Shown: positions 52,783-62,298 of the stretch, in pieces
How positions within the stretch are numbered: the stretch's first letter is position 1
Layout of the letters: every line of letters starts with the position of its first letter
NCBI GenBank assembly: GCA_964012715.1
Contig: CAXGUG010000006.1
Coordinates: 1 to 64,000, forward strand
Length of the DNA stretch: 64,000 nt
Direction: 5' to 3'
From: UBA1479 sp964012715
Lineage (GTDB): Bacteria; Pseudomonadota; Alphaproteobacteria; Rhodospirillales; Casp-alpha2
Notes under the pieces: generated by a model
What the model saw: the letters and a program-made list of their open reading frames with translations, nothing else
The model's database searches: none
What the model was told of the DNA's origin: nothing
Translations under genes and position numbers: made by a program

Positions 52783-53744
52783 CCACCCCTCGCTCAGTCA
52801 TCCTCACCGGCACGTCGAGCTTCGTCGGCGCGCATCTGGCGGCAAGTTTCGCCCACGCCGGTTGGACCGTAACCGCCACCCATGGCGGCGACCGGGCCGG
52901 GTACGACGGCATCCGGGCCGACCGTCTGCGCTTTGCCGAACAGGCGGGCGCCGCGTTGACGCAGCTTGATATCACCGACGGCCGAGCGGTGCATGAGCTG
53001 GCAGCGCGGGTCCACCCTGCTGTTTGGGTGCATCATGCCGGGTATGCCACCAACTACGCCGCGCCCGATTACGACCACGCGCTGGGCGACGCCATTAACG
53101 TCGCACCGCTGGACGCGATCTTCACCGCCATGGCCGACACCGACGGCGGCGTGATCATTACCGGATCTTCGGCGGAATACGCCGCCAGTGACCAAGCCAA
53201 TCACGAGGACGAAACCGGCGAGCCAGAGATGCCCTATGGCCAATCGAAAAAGGCCGAGACGGAACGCGCCCGCGTGCTGTCCAAACAAACCGGCGTGCCT
53301 GTGCGGGTCGGGCGGCTGTACATTCCCTTCGGGCGGCTCGACCATCCGGCCAAGTTGCTGGCCCAGGTGATCGAAGGTCTGTCGGCGGGCCAGCCGATCG
53401 ACCTGTCGGCCTGCACCCAGCGTCGCGATTTCATCGGCGTCGCCGATGTCTGCGATGCCTGGTTGAAGATGGCGGACGACCTGCGCCGGGGCGGGTTCGA
53501 TCTGTTCAATATCTGCTCGGGCGACGCCACGGAACTTCGCTCATTGTTATTGGAGATCGCCGCCGCGATGACCGCGAACCCGGACCTGTTGCGGTTCGGG
53601 GCGCGCGGGATGCGCCCCGGCGAAGCTCCCGTGTCCTATGGCGACAACTCCAAAGCCAAGACGCAACTGGCATGGCGGCCCCGTGACCTGGCCCGCGCCT
53701 TACGCGAAGACCTGCTCGCGGTCGCGGCGGAGGCCGCCCAATGA
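52779..53744 (+). CDS. NAD-dependent epimerase/dehydratase, candidate CDP-4-keto-sugar reductase
   Basis: A 321-residue extended SDR with GTSSFVGAHL at 11-20, TGSSAEYAA and Tyr153-GQS-Lys157. VRVGRLYIPFG, RRDFIGVADVCDAWL and FNICSGDATEL are typical of 4-keto reductases. It probably reduces C4 of the CDP-4-keto-6-deoxy sugar after the epimerase. No RfbH-type 3-dehydrase is in the window, so 3,6-dideoxyhexoses such as abequose are not supported by the visible genes. ATGA overlaps on both sides. Confidence 0.82.
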   Translation: MTTPRSVILTGTSSFVGAHLAASFAHAGWTVTATHGGDRAGYDGIRADRLRFAEQAGAALTQLDITDGRAVHELAARVHPAVWVHHAGYATNYAAPDYDHALGDAINVAPLDAIFTAMADTDGGVIITGSSAEYAASDQANHEDETGEPEMPYGQSKKAETERARVLSKQTGVPVRVGRLYIPFGRLDHPAKLLAQVIEGLSAGQPIDLSACTQRRDFIGVADVCDAWLKMADDLRRGGFDLFNICSGDATELRSLLLEIAAAMTANPDLLRFGARGMRPGEAPVSYGDNSKAKTQLAWRPRDLARALREDLLAVAAEAAQ

Positions 53745-54688
53745 CGACGCCCAAAGTGACCGTCCTAACCTCTGTCCTGAACGGCGAGGAATTCCTGGCC
53801 GAGGCGATCGACAGCATCCTCGCGCAAAGCTTCGCCGATTTTGAATTCATCATCGTCGACAATGCCTCGACCGACCGCACGCCCGACATCATCCAGTCCT
53901 ACGACGATCCGCGGGTCATCCATTTGCGCAACCCGGAGACCCTGAACCTCAGCCAGTCATTAAACAAGGGCTTGGCCGCGGCGCGGGGCGAGTATGTCGC
54001 CCGCCTGGACGCCGACGATTTCGCCATGCCGGATCGACTCGACCAACAAATTTCCTTTCTGGATAACAACCCGCACGTCGCCCTGGTCGCCAGCGCTTGG
54101 ACCGATTTTGGGCATGGCTATGCCTTTCCCGGCGTTCTATCGCCAATCCCGCCGCAATCGCATTCAGAACTGATCACTGCCCTGGCTGCGGACAATATTC
54201 TGGCCCATTCGACCATCACCTTTCGGCGCAAGCCGGTTCTGGACTTGGGCGGATATCCAGAAGACTATGCGTATTGCATGGATTACGTTCTTTACCTTCG
54301 ATTGGCGGAAACTCATCAGTTGGCTGCTCTTGGCGAAGCAACGGTCGCAATGCGCAACCACGACAAACAGATTACCGTCGATCCTTCGTGGCAATTGCCG
54401 CGCGCCGTAGAATTGGCCCGTGCGACCATTGAATTTGCCGCTCTACCGAATCAAGCAATCTCGACAACCCGCGCGGCACGGACGCAACAGGCAAAATCCT
54501 GCTTTCGCGCCGCTTTGTTGGCGCTCCGGGTCGGTCGGATCGGCCCTGCCTTAGGTTGGATTTGGCTTGGGCTCGCATCCGGTCCGCGCGCGCTGGTTTC
54601 GATTACACTCGCATTCGCGAAGCGCCTATTAACCGGCTCCGGCCAGCCCCGTCACTTGCCCGGCCAAGGGCCGATGCCACACTCATGA
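53741..54688 (+). CDS. GT2 family glycosyltransferase
   Basis: A 315-residue GT-A glycosyltransferase: VTVLTSVLNGEEFLAEAIDS, EFIIVDNASTDRTPDI and ARLDADDFAMPDRLDQQI with the metal DAD at 90-92, then NILAHSTITFRRKPVLDLGGY. The C-terminal part has a hydrophobic or amphipathic stretch near 255-300 that may touch the membrane. It probably uses the CDP-sugar or another nucleotide sugar of this region. ATGA overlap with the SDR stop. Confidence 0.92.
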   Translation: MTTPKVTVLTSVLNGEEFLAEAIDSILAQSFADFEFIIVDNASTDRTPDIIQSYDDPRVIHLRNPETLNLSQSLNKGLAAARGEYVARLDADDFAMPDRLDQQISFLDNNPHVALVASAWTDFGHGYAFPGVLSPIPPQSHSELITALAADNILAHSTITFRRKPVLDLGGYPEDYAYCMDYVLYLRLAETHQLAALGEATVAMRNHDKQITVDPSWQLPRAVELARATIEFAALPNQAISTTRAARTQQAKSCFRAALLALRVGRIGPALGWIWLGLASGPRALVSITLAFAKRLLTGSGQPRHLPGQGPMPHS

Positions 54689-54692
54689 CCGG

Positions 54693-55322
54693 ATGCAATC
54701 CATGATCGTCATCGTCGATATCGGCATCGGCAACCTGGGCGCCATCCGCAACATGCTGCGCAAGGTCGGGGCCGACAGCAAGATCAGCTCGGACACAGCC
54801 GATATCCAATCGGCCGACAAGCTCATCCTGCCGGGCGTCGGTGCTTTCGACCACGGCATGCAGGCTCTGGCCGACAGCGGCCTTGCCGATCCGTTGAACG
54901 AACAGGTCCTGGAGCGGCGCAAGCCCGTCCTGGGTATCTGCCTGGGCGCGCAGATGCTGGGCCGACGAAGCGAGGAAGGAAGCCTCCCCGGTCTGGGATG
55001 GATCGACATGGATGTCATTCGCTTCCCCCGCGAGAGCGGCCTGAAGGTTCCGCATATGGGTTGGAACGTCGTCACTCCGACCAATGTCGGAAACGAGATC
55101 CATCCGTTGTTCGCGGGTAACGACAGCGAGCCCCGGTTCTATTTCGTCCATTCTTATTACATGTCCTGCGACCGGGACGGCGACATCGCGGCGACCTGCG
55201 ACTACGGCCGCCCGTTCACCGCCGCCGTCGCCCGGGACAACATCTGGGGTGTGCAGTTCCACCCGGAAAAAAGCCACCGTTTCGGCGCGGCGTTGCTGCG
55301 CAATTTCGCGGAAAATGCGTGA
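54693..55322 (+). CDS. hisH: HisH-like glutaminase for sugar amidination (copy 2)
   Basis: A 209-residue class I amidotransferase with LPGVGAF, GICLGAQM containing Cys83, and FHPEKSH. It is diverged from copy 1. It should feed ammonia to the HisF-like partner that begins one base after its stop. ATG 54693 or 54702 may start. The gene pair precedes a fused amidotransferase, giving a second amidination set in the window. Confidence 0.9.
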   Translation: MQSMIVIVDIGIGNLGAIRNMLRKVGADSKISSDTADIQSADKLILPGVGAFDHGMQALADSGLADPLNEQVLERRKPVLGICLGAQMLGRRSEEGSLPGLGWIDMDVIRFPRESGLKVPHMGWNVVTPTNVGNEIHPLFAGNDSEPRFYFVHSYYMSCDRDGDIAATCDYGRPFTAAVARDNIWGVQFHPEKSHRFGAALLRNFAENA

Positions 55323-56087
55323 ATGATTCCACCACGCGTCATACCGGTCCTACTGCTCCGCGGACGCGGCTTGTACAAGACCGTCAAGTTCAAGGACCCG
55401 ATTTACGTCGGGGACCCGTTGAACACGGTCCGCCTGTTCAACGAGAAGGAAGCCAACGAGATCGTCGTCCTGGACATCGGCGCGACCGCCGACGGCCGGG
55501 GGCCCAATTTCGAGTTCCTGGAAGACCTGGCCTCCGAGTGCTTCATGCCGTTCGCCTATGGCGGTGGGATCACCACCGTCGACGAGATCAAGAAGCTGTT
55601 TTTCCTGGGTGCTGAAAAAGCAATCGTCAACGCTTCGGCCTTCGACCGCCCCGAACTGATCAACGAGGCCGCGAAACAGTTCGGATCACAGAGCATCGTC
55701 GCCTCCATCGACGTGAAGAAAAAAATGCTCGGCGGCATGGAAGTCTACACCCACAACGGCAGCCGCGGCCGCAAACGCAAACCGGTCGAATTCGCCAAGG
55801 AAGTCGAAGACCGAGGTGCCGGCGAAATCCTGATCAACGCCATCGACCGTGACGGCACGATGCAAGGCTACGATCTGGACCTGATCGGCGAGGTCGCCGA
55901 CGCGGTGTCCGTTCCCGTCGTCGCCTGCGGCGGCGCCGGCAAGCCGGAAGACTTTCGCCAGGCCATTGCCCGCGGTGCCGCCGCCGTGGCGGCGGGCGCC
56001 TATTTCGTATTTCAAGGAAAGCACCGCGCGGTGCTGATCAGCTATCCCAGCGAGGATGAGCTGAACACGATCTTCACACCGGAATAA
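55323..56087 (+). CDS. hisF: HisF-like protein for sugar amidination (copy 2)
   Basis: A 254-residue HisF-type barrel: RVIPVLLLRGRGLYKTVKF, FAYGGGITTVDE, ASIDVKKKMLGG, INAIDRDGTMQGYD and VACGGAGKPEDF. Position 11 is Leu instead of the HisF Asp, so the cyclase reaction of histidine synthesis is unlikely, but the two later Asp motifs are kept. The proposed role is ammonia transfer from HisH copy 2 to the fused amidotransferase that follows after three bases. Confidence 0.9.
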   Translation: MIPPRVIPVLLLRGRGLYKTVKFKDPIYVGDPLNTVRLFNEKEANEIVVLDIGATADGRGPNFEFLEDLASECFMPFAYGGGITTVDEIKKLFFLGAEKAIVNASAFDRPELINEAAKQFGSQSIVASIDVKKKMLGGMEVYTHNGSRGRKRKPVEFAKEVEDRGAGEILINAIDRDGTMQGYDLDLIGEVADAVSVPVVACGGAGKPEDFRQAIARGAAAVAAGAYFVFQGKHRAVLISYPSEDELNTIFTPE

Positions 56088-56090
56088 TAA

Positions 56091-58385
56091 ATGACCGACA
56101 TTGAATACCAAGTTTGCACCCGGTGCGTCATGGACACATCGGACCCGGAAATCACTTTCGATGCCCAGGGCGTGTGCAATCACTGTCATGCGTTTGACCA
56201 GATGGTCGGCACGGACTGGCTGCCCGGTCCGGCGGGAAAACCGCATCTGGATTCGCTGCTCGCCGAGATCAAGGCCTGGGGCAAGGGCCGCGAATACGAT
56301 TGCACGATCGGCCTTTCGGGTGGCGCCGATTCTTCCTATCTGGCTTATCTCGCCGCCAAGGAATGGGGCCTGCGTCCGCTGGCCGTGCATGTGGACACAG
56401 GATGGAATTCGCCCTTCGCCGTCCGCAATATCGAAAACCTGGTCAAGAAACTGAACATCGATCTCTACACCTTCGTCATCGACTGGGAAGAGATGCGCGA
56501 CCTGCAGGTCGCCTTTTTGAGATCCGGCGTCGCCAACCAGGATACGCCCCAGGATCATGCAATCTTCGCCAAGCTGTTCAGCTTCACCGCCGAGAACAAA
56601 ATTCGCTACGTTCTGTCGGGGCACAACATCGCGACCGAGAGCGTGTTGCCCGAGTCCTGGGAGTACACGCCGCGCGACGACAAACACATCCGCGCCATCC
56701 ACCGCCGCTTCGGCACGCGCCCCCTGAAGACGCTGCCGATCATGTCTGTGTTTCGAAGCTTCCTCTACGCCCGCCTTGCGCCGATCAAGTTTTTGCCGGG
56801 GATGAAGATCGTCAACCCGCTGAACTTCGTCGATTACACCAAGGACAAGGCCAAGGAAGAACTGTCCCGGGAAATCGGCTGGCAGGAATACGGCGCCAAG
56901 CACTTCGAATCCCGGTTCACGAAATTCTTCCAGGCCTACTGGCTGCCCAAGCGGTTCGGCTACGACAAGCGCCGCGCGCACCTGTCGTCGCTGGTGCTGT
57001 CCGGCCAGATCAGCCGGGATCAGGCGCTGGCCGAATTGGACAAACCCATGTACCCGCCCGAAGAGTTGGCGGAAGACATGGAGTTCGTGCGCAAGAAGCT
57101 GGAGTTGAGCGAAACCGAGTTTGAGGAAATCCTCTCCGCGCCGACGCATCACCACACGGAATATCCGTCCTATGCCCGTTTGGGTCGTGCCTGGCGACGC
57201 GTGCAAAGGGCGCTGCAATCCCTGCGGCGCAGCCTGACGTCCAAACCAAGAACCAACGCCCCCAACGGCAAGCTCGATATCTGCATTCTGGGGTCCGCCA
57301 GCGATACCCACGTCGTGACCCGCGCCCGCGCCATCGCCCGCCAAGGCCACAAGGTAACGATGATCTCGCGCGTGCCTGGATCGACGAACGAGATTCCCAT
57401 CCTGGTCCCGAAGGGCTTCTCCACGCCGTTCAACTTCGTCAACAAGGCACTGGTTGTGTTGCCCTTGGCCTGGATGATCTGGCGGCAGCGCGCAGACGTG
57501 TTCTACGCGCATTACGCGGCCGAATACGAATGCTGGCTCGCGGCCCTGTTACGGCGGCGGCCCTTCGCCATTAACGCCATGGGCTCCGACGTGCTGATCG
57601 AGGCAACGGGCCGTCGCGGGCCACTGCGCGCCTGGCTGACCCGCTTCGCATTGCGGTCGGCAAAGGCCGTCACTGTGAAGTCGCCCTACCTGGCGCAAAC
57701 CGTCCTTGATCTCGGGATTGAGCCCGCCCGCGTTTCCGAAGTCATCTGGGGGATCGATCCCAAGAATTACCATCGCGATGCCGAGAAGCGCCGCGAATGG
57801 CGCAAGCATTGGGACGTCGGTGAAGATGCATTGGTTATTCTCAGCCCCCGTCCGCTGGAGAAACTTTACCGGCAGCATCTGGCGATTCAGGCCCTTCCCA
57901 AGGTTCTTGAGAAATACCCCGATGCGATTCTGGCATTGTCCGAGTTCAAACAAGACATGACCTATCGGCGGGAACTGGAAGCACTGGCCCGGGAGCTCGG
58001 GATCAGCGCCCATGTCCGCTACGTCGCACCGCAGACCGAAGAAAACATGCCGGGCCTGTTGTCGGCGGCGGATGCCATCGTCAGCCTTGCCTATACCGAT
58101 GGGACGCCGCAGACAGTGCTGGAAGCACAGGCCTGCGATACGCCCGTTCTGATCGCGGACATTCCCGACATCCGCCATGTTTTCACGGACCGCAAGAATT
58201 GCCTTTTCTCGACGGACGAGCCCGGCTCGATCGCCGATGGCCTGATCCAGATTGCATCGAACGAGACCTTGCGCAATGCGATCATTGCCGGTGGACAGCA
58301 GTTGGTTTCGGAAAAAGCCAACCTGCCCCGTGAACTTGAACGCGTCGAAGGCATCCTGCGCGGCGTCGTTTCCGGCACCGCCTGA
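56091..58385 (+). CDS. N-acetyl sugar amidotransferase fused to a GT4 glycosyltransferase
   Basis: A 764-residue two-part protein. Residues 1 to about 385 are a WbpG/PseA-like amidotransferase: zinc-type Cys9, Cys12, Cys29 and Cys32, PP-loop SGGADS at 76-81, YVLSGHNIATES and IVNPLNFVDYTKDKAKEEL. From about 394 (KLDICILGSASDTHVVTR) to the end it is a GT-B, GT4-type glycosyltransferase, with AINAMGSDVLIEATG, WGIDPKNYHRD, LSPRPLEKLYRQHL and DGTPQTVLEAQACDTPVL. No frameshift or stop separates the parts. This links acetamidino formation on a sugar nucleotide to its transfer, with HisH/HisF copy 2 upstream. Confidence 0.9.
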   Translation: MTDIEYQVCTRCVMDTSDPEITFDAQGVCNHCHAFDQMVGTDWLPGPAGKPHLDSLLAEIKAWGKGREYDCTIGLSGGADSSYLAYLAAKEWGLRPLAVHVDTGWNSPFAVRNIENLVKKLNIDLYTFVIDWEEMRDLQVAFLRSGVANQDTPQDHAIFAKLFSFTAENKIRYVLSGHNIATESVLPESWEYTPRDDKHIRAIHRRFGTRPLKTLPIMSVFRSFLYARLAPIKFLPGMKIVNPLNFVDYTKDKAKEELSREIGWQEYGAKHFESRFTKFFQAYWLPKRFGYDKRRAHLSSLVLSGQISRDQALAELDKPMYPPEELAEDMEFVRKKLELSETEFEEILSAPTHHHTEYPSYARLGRAWRRVQRALQSLRRSLTSKPRTNAPNGKLDICILGSASDTHVVTRARAIARQGHKVTMISRVPGSTNEIPILVPKGFSTPFNFVNKALVVLPLAWMIWRQRADVFYAHYAAEYECWLAALLRRRPFAINAMGSDVLIEATGRRGPLRAWLTRFALRSAKAVTVKSPYLAQTVLDLGIEPARVSEVIWGIDPKNYHRDAEKRREWRKHWDVGEDALVILSPRPLEKLYRQHLAIQALPKVLEKYPDAILALSEFKQDMTYRRELEALARELGISAHVRYVAPQTEENMPGLLSAADAIVSLAYTDGTPQTVLEAQACDTPVLIADIPDIRHVFTDRKNCLFSTDEPGSIADGLIQIASNETLRNAIIAGGQQLVSEKANLPRELERVEGILRGVVSGTA

Positions 58386-58419
58386 CCATTCACACAAGAC
58401 CCGACCCAAAGCTGAAACC

Positions 58420-60357
58420 ATGTGCGGCCTGACCGGCATTTTCGACCCGCGCGTATCGGCGCCCCTCGCCGAAACCTTGCGCGCGATGACCGACCGTCAG
58501 GCTCATCGCGGGCCGGACGGCGACGGCCATTGGTGCGACGAGGCGGCGGGCATCGCCCTGGGCCATCGGCGACTGTCGATCATCGATCTCAGCCCCGCCG
58601 GGGCGCAGCCGATGGCGTCGCCTTGCGGACGCTACGTCATCGCCTATAACGGCGAGGTCTATAACGCCGAGGACATCCGCGCCGAGCTCGCCGCCGCCGG
58701 ATATACGCCCGACTATCGCGGCCATTCGGATACCGAGGTCATGCTCGCCGCGATTTCCCATTGGGGCCTGCGCCCGGCGTTGGAGCGTTTCATCGGCATG
58801 TTCGCCTTCGCCCTTTGGGACCGCGAAGAACGCCGCCTGACCTTGGCCCGCGACCGCTTGGGCATCAAGCCGCTGTATTGGGGCGAAGACGGCGACCTGT
58901 TCCTGTTCGCGTCGGAGCTGAAGTCGTTCCACGCCCATCCCGGCTTCCGGCCCCGGGTCGACCGCGGCGCGCTGGCCGCGTTCATGCGCTACAACTACGT
59001 TCCCGCCCCGGCCTCTATATATAAAGGCGTGTTCAAGCTGGAACCGGGATGCCTGCTGACCAAGCAGGCCGACGGCCCGGCACGGGTCGAGCGCTACTGG
59101 GACCTGCGCCGCATCGCCCGCGAGGGCCAGGCCGCCCCTCGCGACCTTGCCGATGCCGCCGCCATCGACGAAGCCGACCAATTGATCGGCGATGCCGTGA
59201 AGCGGCGCATGGTGTCCGACGTGCCGTTGGGCGCATTCCTGTCGGGTGGGATCGATTCATCGACCGTCGCCGCCCTGATGCAGGCCCATAGCGACCGGCC
59301 CGTCAAAACATTCTCCATCGGCTTCGACGTCGACGGCTTCGACGAAGCGCCCCATGCCGCCGCCGTGGCCAAGCATCTGGGCACCGACCACACGGAGCTT
59401 TACGTCGACCCCAAGCAAGCGTTGGACGTCATTCCCCAACTACCGGATTTTTATGACGAGCCATTCGCCGATTCATCACAGATCCCGACCTATCTGGTCT
59501 CTGCCCTGACCCGCCAACATGTCACCGTGGCATTGTCCGGCGACGGCGGCGACGAGGTCTTCGCCGGATATACGCGTTATTCCTGGGGCGACCTGCTGCG
59601 CCGTCGCACCGGGCGCATCCCCCGGCCGCTGCGCGCCGCCGCCGCGCGGATGATTTATCTGTTGGGCGAGGAAGGCTGGGACCGGGTGTTGTCGATCCTG
59701 CCCGCCTCGAAACTGCCGAGCCACCCCGGACAGAAGATGCACAAGCTGGCCGACGTCCTGGCCCAACCCGACGACATGGCCCTGTTCCGCAGGCTGATCA
59801 CGGCCTGGCGCGATCCGGCGGCGCTGGTGCCCGGTGCGGTGGAAACGCCGACCGTCGCCTGGGACGACACGGCGCGCGATGACGTGCCTGCGTTCATGGA
59901 ATGCATGCAGATGTTGGACACCCTTACCTATCTGCCCGACGACATCCTGACCAAGGTCGACCGCGCCTCGATGGCCGTCAGCCTGGAAGCCCGGGTGCCG
60001 CTGCTCGACCATCGGGTCGTTGAGTTCGCCTGGTCCCTGCCGCGCCGCCTGCGTGTGCGCGACGGTCAGGGCAAATGGGTGTTGCGCCGGGTGCTCGACC
60101 GATATGTCCCCCCTGCGATCACCGAGCGGCCCAAGATGGGATTCGGCATTCCCGTCGATCATTGGATCAAGGGCCCGCTGCGCGACTGGGCCGAAGACCT
60201 GTTGTCGACGGAGGCCCTGGCCGAGGGCGGGTTGCTGGACCCTGCGCCGATCCGTCATGCCTGGGGCGAGCACCTGGCCGGAACGCGCAACCGCACGACC
60301 GAGCTGTGGAGCGTCCTGATGTTCCAGGCCTGGCGCCGCCGCTGGGGAGGCGCCTGA
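58420..60357 (+). CDS. asnB: Asparagine synthetase-like amidotransferase (copy 1)
   Basis: A 645-residue AsnB-type enzyme: MCGLTGIF with Cys2 as glutaminase nucleophile, AHRGPDGDG, GHRRLSIIDLS, YNGEVYN, then the synthetase domain PP-loop FLSGGIDSSTVAAL and ALSGDGGDEVFAGYTRY. Paralogues in glycan loci are proposed to amidate uronic acids. The chosen start is ATG 58420, needed to expose Cys2, with 34 bases after the previous stop. It is followed two bases later by a second paralogue. Confidence 0.9.
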   Translation: MCGLTGIFDPRVSAPLAETLRAMTDRQAHRGPDGDGHWCDEAAGIALGHRRLSIIDLSPAGAQPMASPCGRYVIAYNGEVYNAEDIRAELAAAGYTPDYRGHSDTEVMLAAISHWGLRPALERFIGMFAFALWDREERRLTLARDRLGIKPLYWGEDGDLFLFASELKSFHAHPGFRPRVDRGALAAFMRYNYVPAPASIYKGVFKLEPGCLLTKQADGPARVERYWDLRRIAREGQAAPRDLADAAAIDEADQLIGDAVKRRMVSDVPLGAFLSGGIDSSTVAALMQAHSDRPVKTFSIGFDVDGFDEAPHAAAVAKHLGTDHTELYVDPKQALDVIPQLPDFYDEPFADSSQIPTYLVSALTRQHVTVALSGDGGDEVFAGYTRYSWGDLLRRRTGRIPRPLRAAAARMIYLLGEEGWDRVLSILPASKLPSHPGQKMHKLADVLAQPDDMALFRRLITAWRDPAALVPGAVETPTVAWDDTARDDVPAFMECMQMLDTLTYLPDDILTKVDRASMAVSLEARVPLLDHRVVEFAWSLPRRLRVRDGQGKWVLRRVLDRYVPPAITERPKMGFGIPVDHWIKGPLRDWAEDLLSTEALAEGGLLDPAPIRHAWGEHLAGTRNRTTELWSVLMFQAWRRRWGGA

Positions 60358-60359
60358 TC

Positions 60360-62294
60360 ATGTGCGGTATCGCGGGCATCGTCGCCGGAGCGAACCGCAG
60401 CGTCGACGCGGGCGAGTTGGCGCGCCTGTCCGCCGCCATCGCCCATCGCGGCCCGGACGACCAAGGGGCCGGCGCTTGGTCCGCCGACGGCGGCATCGCC
60501 GCCGCGTCCGATTGCGCGGCCTTGGCCATGGGGGCAAAGGTCGGCTTGGCCCATCGCCGCCTGTCGATCATCGACACCGGCCCTGGCGGCCACCAGCCGA
60601 TGGCGACCGAAGACGGCAAGTTCGTCCTGATCACCAACGGCGAGATCTACAATTACCTGGAACTGCGGCGCGAGTTGGAAGCCGAGGGCGCGACCTTCCG
60701 CACCCAGTCGGACACGGAAGTTCTGTTGGTCGCCCTGGCCCGCTGGGGCGTGGCGCGAACCCTGCCGCGCTTGATCGGCATGTTCGCCTTCGCCTTTGTC
60801 GATACGGCGGCGCGGACCCTGACCCTGGGGCGCGATCCGTTCGGCATCAAGCCGCTGGTCTGGTCGCTGCGCGGCGGCGACCTGGCCTTCGCGTCTGAGC
60901 CGGGGGCCTTGCTGGAACTAACCGGCCTATCCCGCGCCGTCGAACCGCAGGCGCTGTACGACTATCTGCGGTTCGGATTGACCGACCGGGGAACCGGCAC
61001 CCTGTTCCGCGACATTCACCATCTGCCGCCCGCGTCCTTCGCGACCATCCACCTGGACCGCGTCGCAGCACCCGCGCCCCAGACCTATTGGCGACCGCGC
61101 ACCGAGCAGACGTCGGACCTGAGCTTCGACGAGGCGGCGGCCGAATTGGGCCGTTTGTTCCGCCGCTCGGTCGGGCTGCACCTGCGGGCCGATGTGCCGG
61201 TCGGCGCGGCCCTGTCGGGCGGGATCGATTCCTCCGCCGTGGTCTGCGCCATGCGCGAGATCGAGGGCGACAATCTGGACCTGCACACCTTTTCCTTCGT
61301 CGCCCCCGGCAGCCGCCACGACGAAGAACGCTGGGCCGACATCGCCGGGCAGGCGGCGCGGGCGACCATGCACAAGACCACCTCGGACGGCGCGTCCCTC
61401 GCCGCCGGATTGGACGGCCTGATCCGCACCCAGGGCGAGCCCTTCGGATCGACCAGCATCTTCGCCCAGAACCGGGTTTACGCACTGGTCCAAAGCCAGG
61501 GCATCAAGGTCACCCTGGACGGACAGGGGGCCGATGAAATCCTGGCCGGATACGTCCCGTTCCTGGCGGCGCGCTTGGCCAGCATGCTGCGCCGGGGTGA
61601 TGCCCTAAGCGCGATGCGGCTGCTCAATGCCAGCCGGGGACAGGCCGGCCCCGTCGGCATGCTGGCGCGGGCGGCGCGGTTCATCCTGCCGGGCGGGATG
61701 CAGGCGGCGGCGCGGCGGCTGATCGGTGAGGACCTGGTACCCGATTGGATGAACGGCGGCTGGCTGGAAGCACAGGGCGTTTCCGCCCAGGCCCCGCAAC
61801 AACCGCGCGGCGGGCGGGTCCTGATGGGCGAGCTGGCGGAAAGTTTGTCGAGCCGCGTCCTGCCCGCGTTGCTGCGCTATCAGGATCGCAATTCGATGTC
61901 CTACGCAATCGAAAGCCGGGTGCCGTTCCTGATCCCCGAGCTGGTCGATTTCGTCTACGCGTTACCGGAAAAGTTTCTGATTTCCGATGGCGGCGAAAGT
62001 AAATGCGTGTTCCGCGCCGCCATGCGCGGGCTGGTCCCCGACCCGATCCTCGACCGGCGGGACAAGATCGGCTTCATCACCCCGCAGGACGAATGGCTGC
62101 GCGAAGCGGGCGGCTGGCTGCAATCGCTGATCGGCGGCGACGCGGCGCGCGCCGTCCCGGCCATCGACCATCCGGCCCTGAACACCCAGGTCGAACGATT
62201 GATCGCGACCGGCGGGGCCATGCCGCAACATGTTTGGCGGGCGGCCAATCTGATCCGCTGGGCCGAGATCAACCAGGTTTCCTTCGCCGGGTGA
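60360..62294 (+). CDS. asnB: Asparagine synthetase-like amidotransferase (copy 2)
   Basis: A 644-residue paralogue with MCGIAGIVAG (Cys2), AHRGPDDQGAG, GLAHRRLSIIDTG, TNGEIYNYLELR, ALSGGIDSSAVVCAM and LDGQGADEILAGY. It is diverged from copy 1, so two separate acceptors or a division of labour is likely. Only two bases separate the genes. The start ATG 60360 is fixed by the need for Cys2. Confidence 0.9.
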   Translation: MCGIAGIVAGANRSVDAGELARLSAAIAHRGPDDQGAGAWSADGGIAAASDCAALAMGAKVGLAHRRLSIIDTGPGGHQPMATEDGKFVLITNGEIYNYLELRRELEAEGATFRTQSDTEVLLVALARWGVARTLPRLIGMFAFAFVDTAARTLTLGRDPFGIKPLVWSLRGGDLAFASEPGALLELTGLSRAVEPQALYDYLRFGLTDRGTGTLFRDIHHLPPASFATIHLDRVAAPAPQTYWRPRTEQTSDLSFDEAAAELGRLFRRSVGLHLRADVPVGAALSGGIDSSAVVCAMREIEGDNLDLHTFSFVAPGSRHDEERWADIAGQAARATMHKTTSDGASLAAGLDGLIRTQGEPFGSTSIFAQNRVYALVQSQGIKVTLDGQGADEILAGYVPFLAARLASMLRRGDALSAMRLLNASRGQAGPVGMLARAARFILPGGMQAAARRLIGEDLVPDWMNGGWLEAQGVSAQAPQQPRGGRVLMGELAESLSSRVLPALLRYQDRNSMSYAIESRVPFLIPELVDFVYALPEKFLISDGGESKCVFRAAMRGLVPDPILDRRDKIGFITPQDEWLREAGGWLQSLIGGDAARAVPAIDHPALNTQVERLIATGGAMPQHVWRAANLIRWAEINQVSFAG

Positions 62295-62298
62295 CGCC

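Noticed and set aside
52336..53744. CDP-abequose or CDP-tyvelose pathway
   Set aside because: No RfbH-type 3-dehydrase is present, so 3-deoxygenation is not supported.
55686..57512. A 608-codon open frame on the minus strand
   Set aside because: It is antisense to the HisF and fused amidotransferase genes, which have clear conserved motifs; G+C-rich codon use opens long antisense frames.
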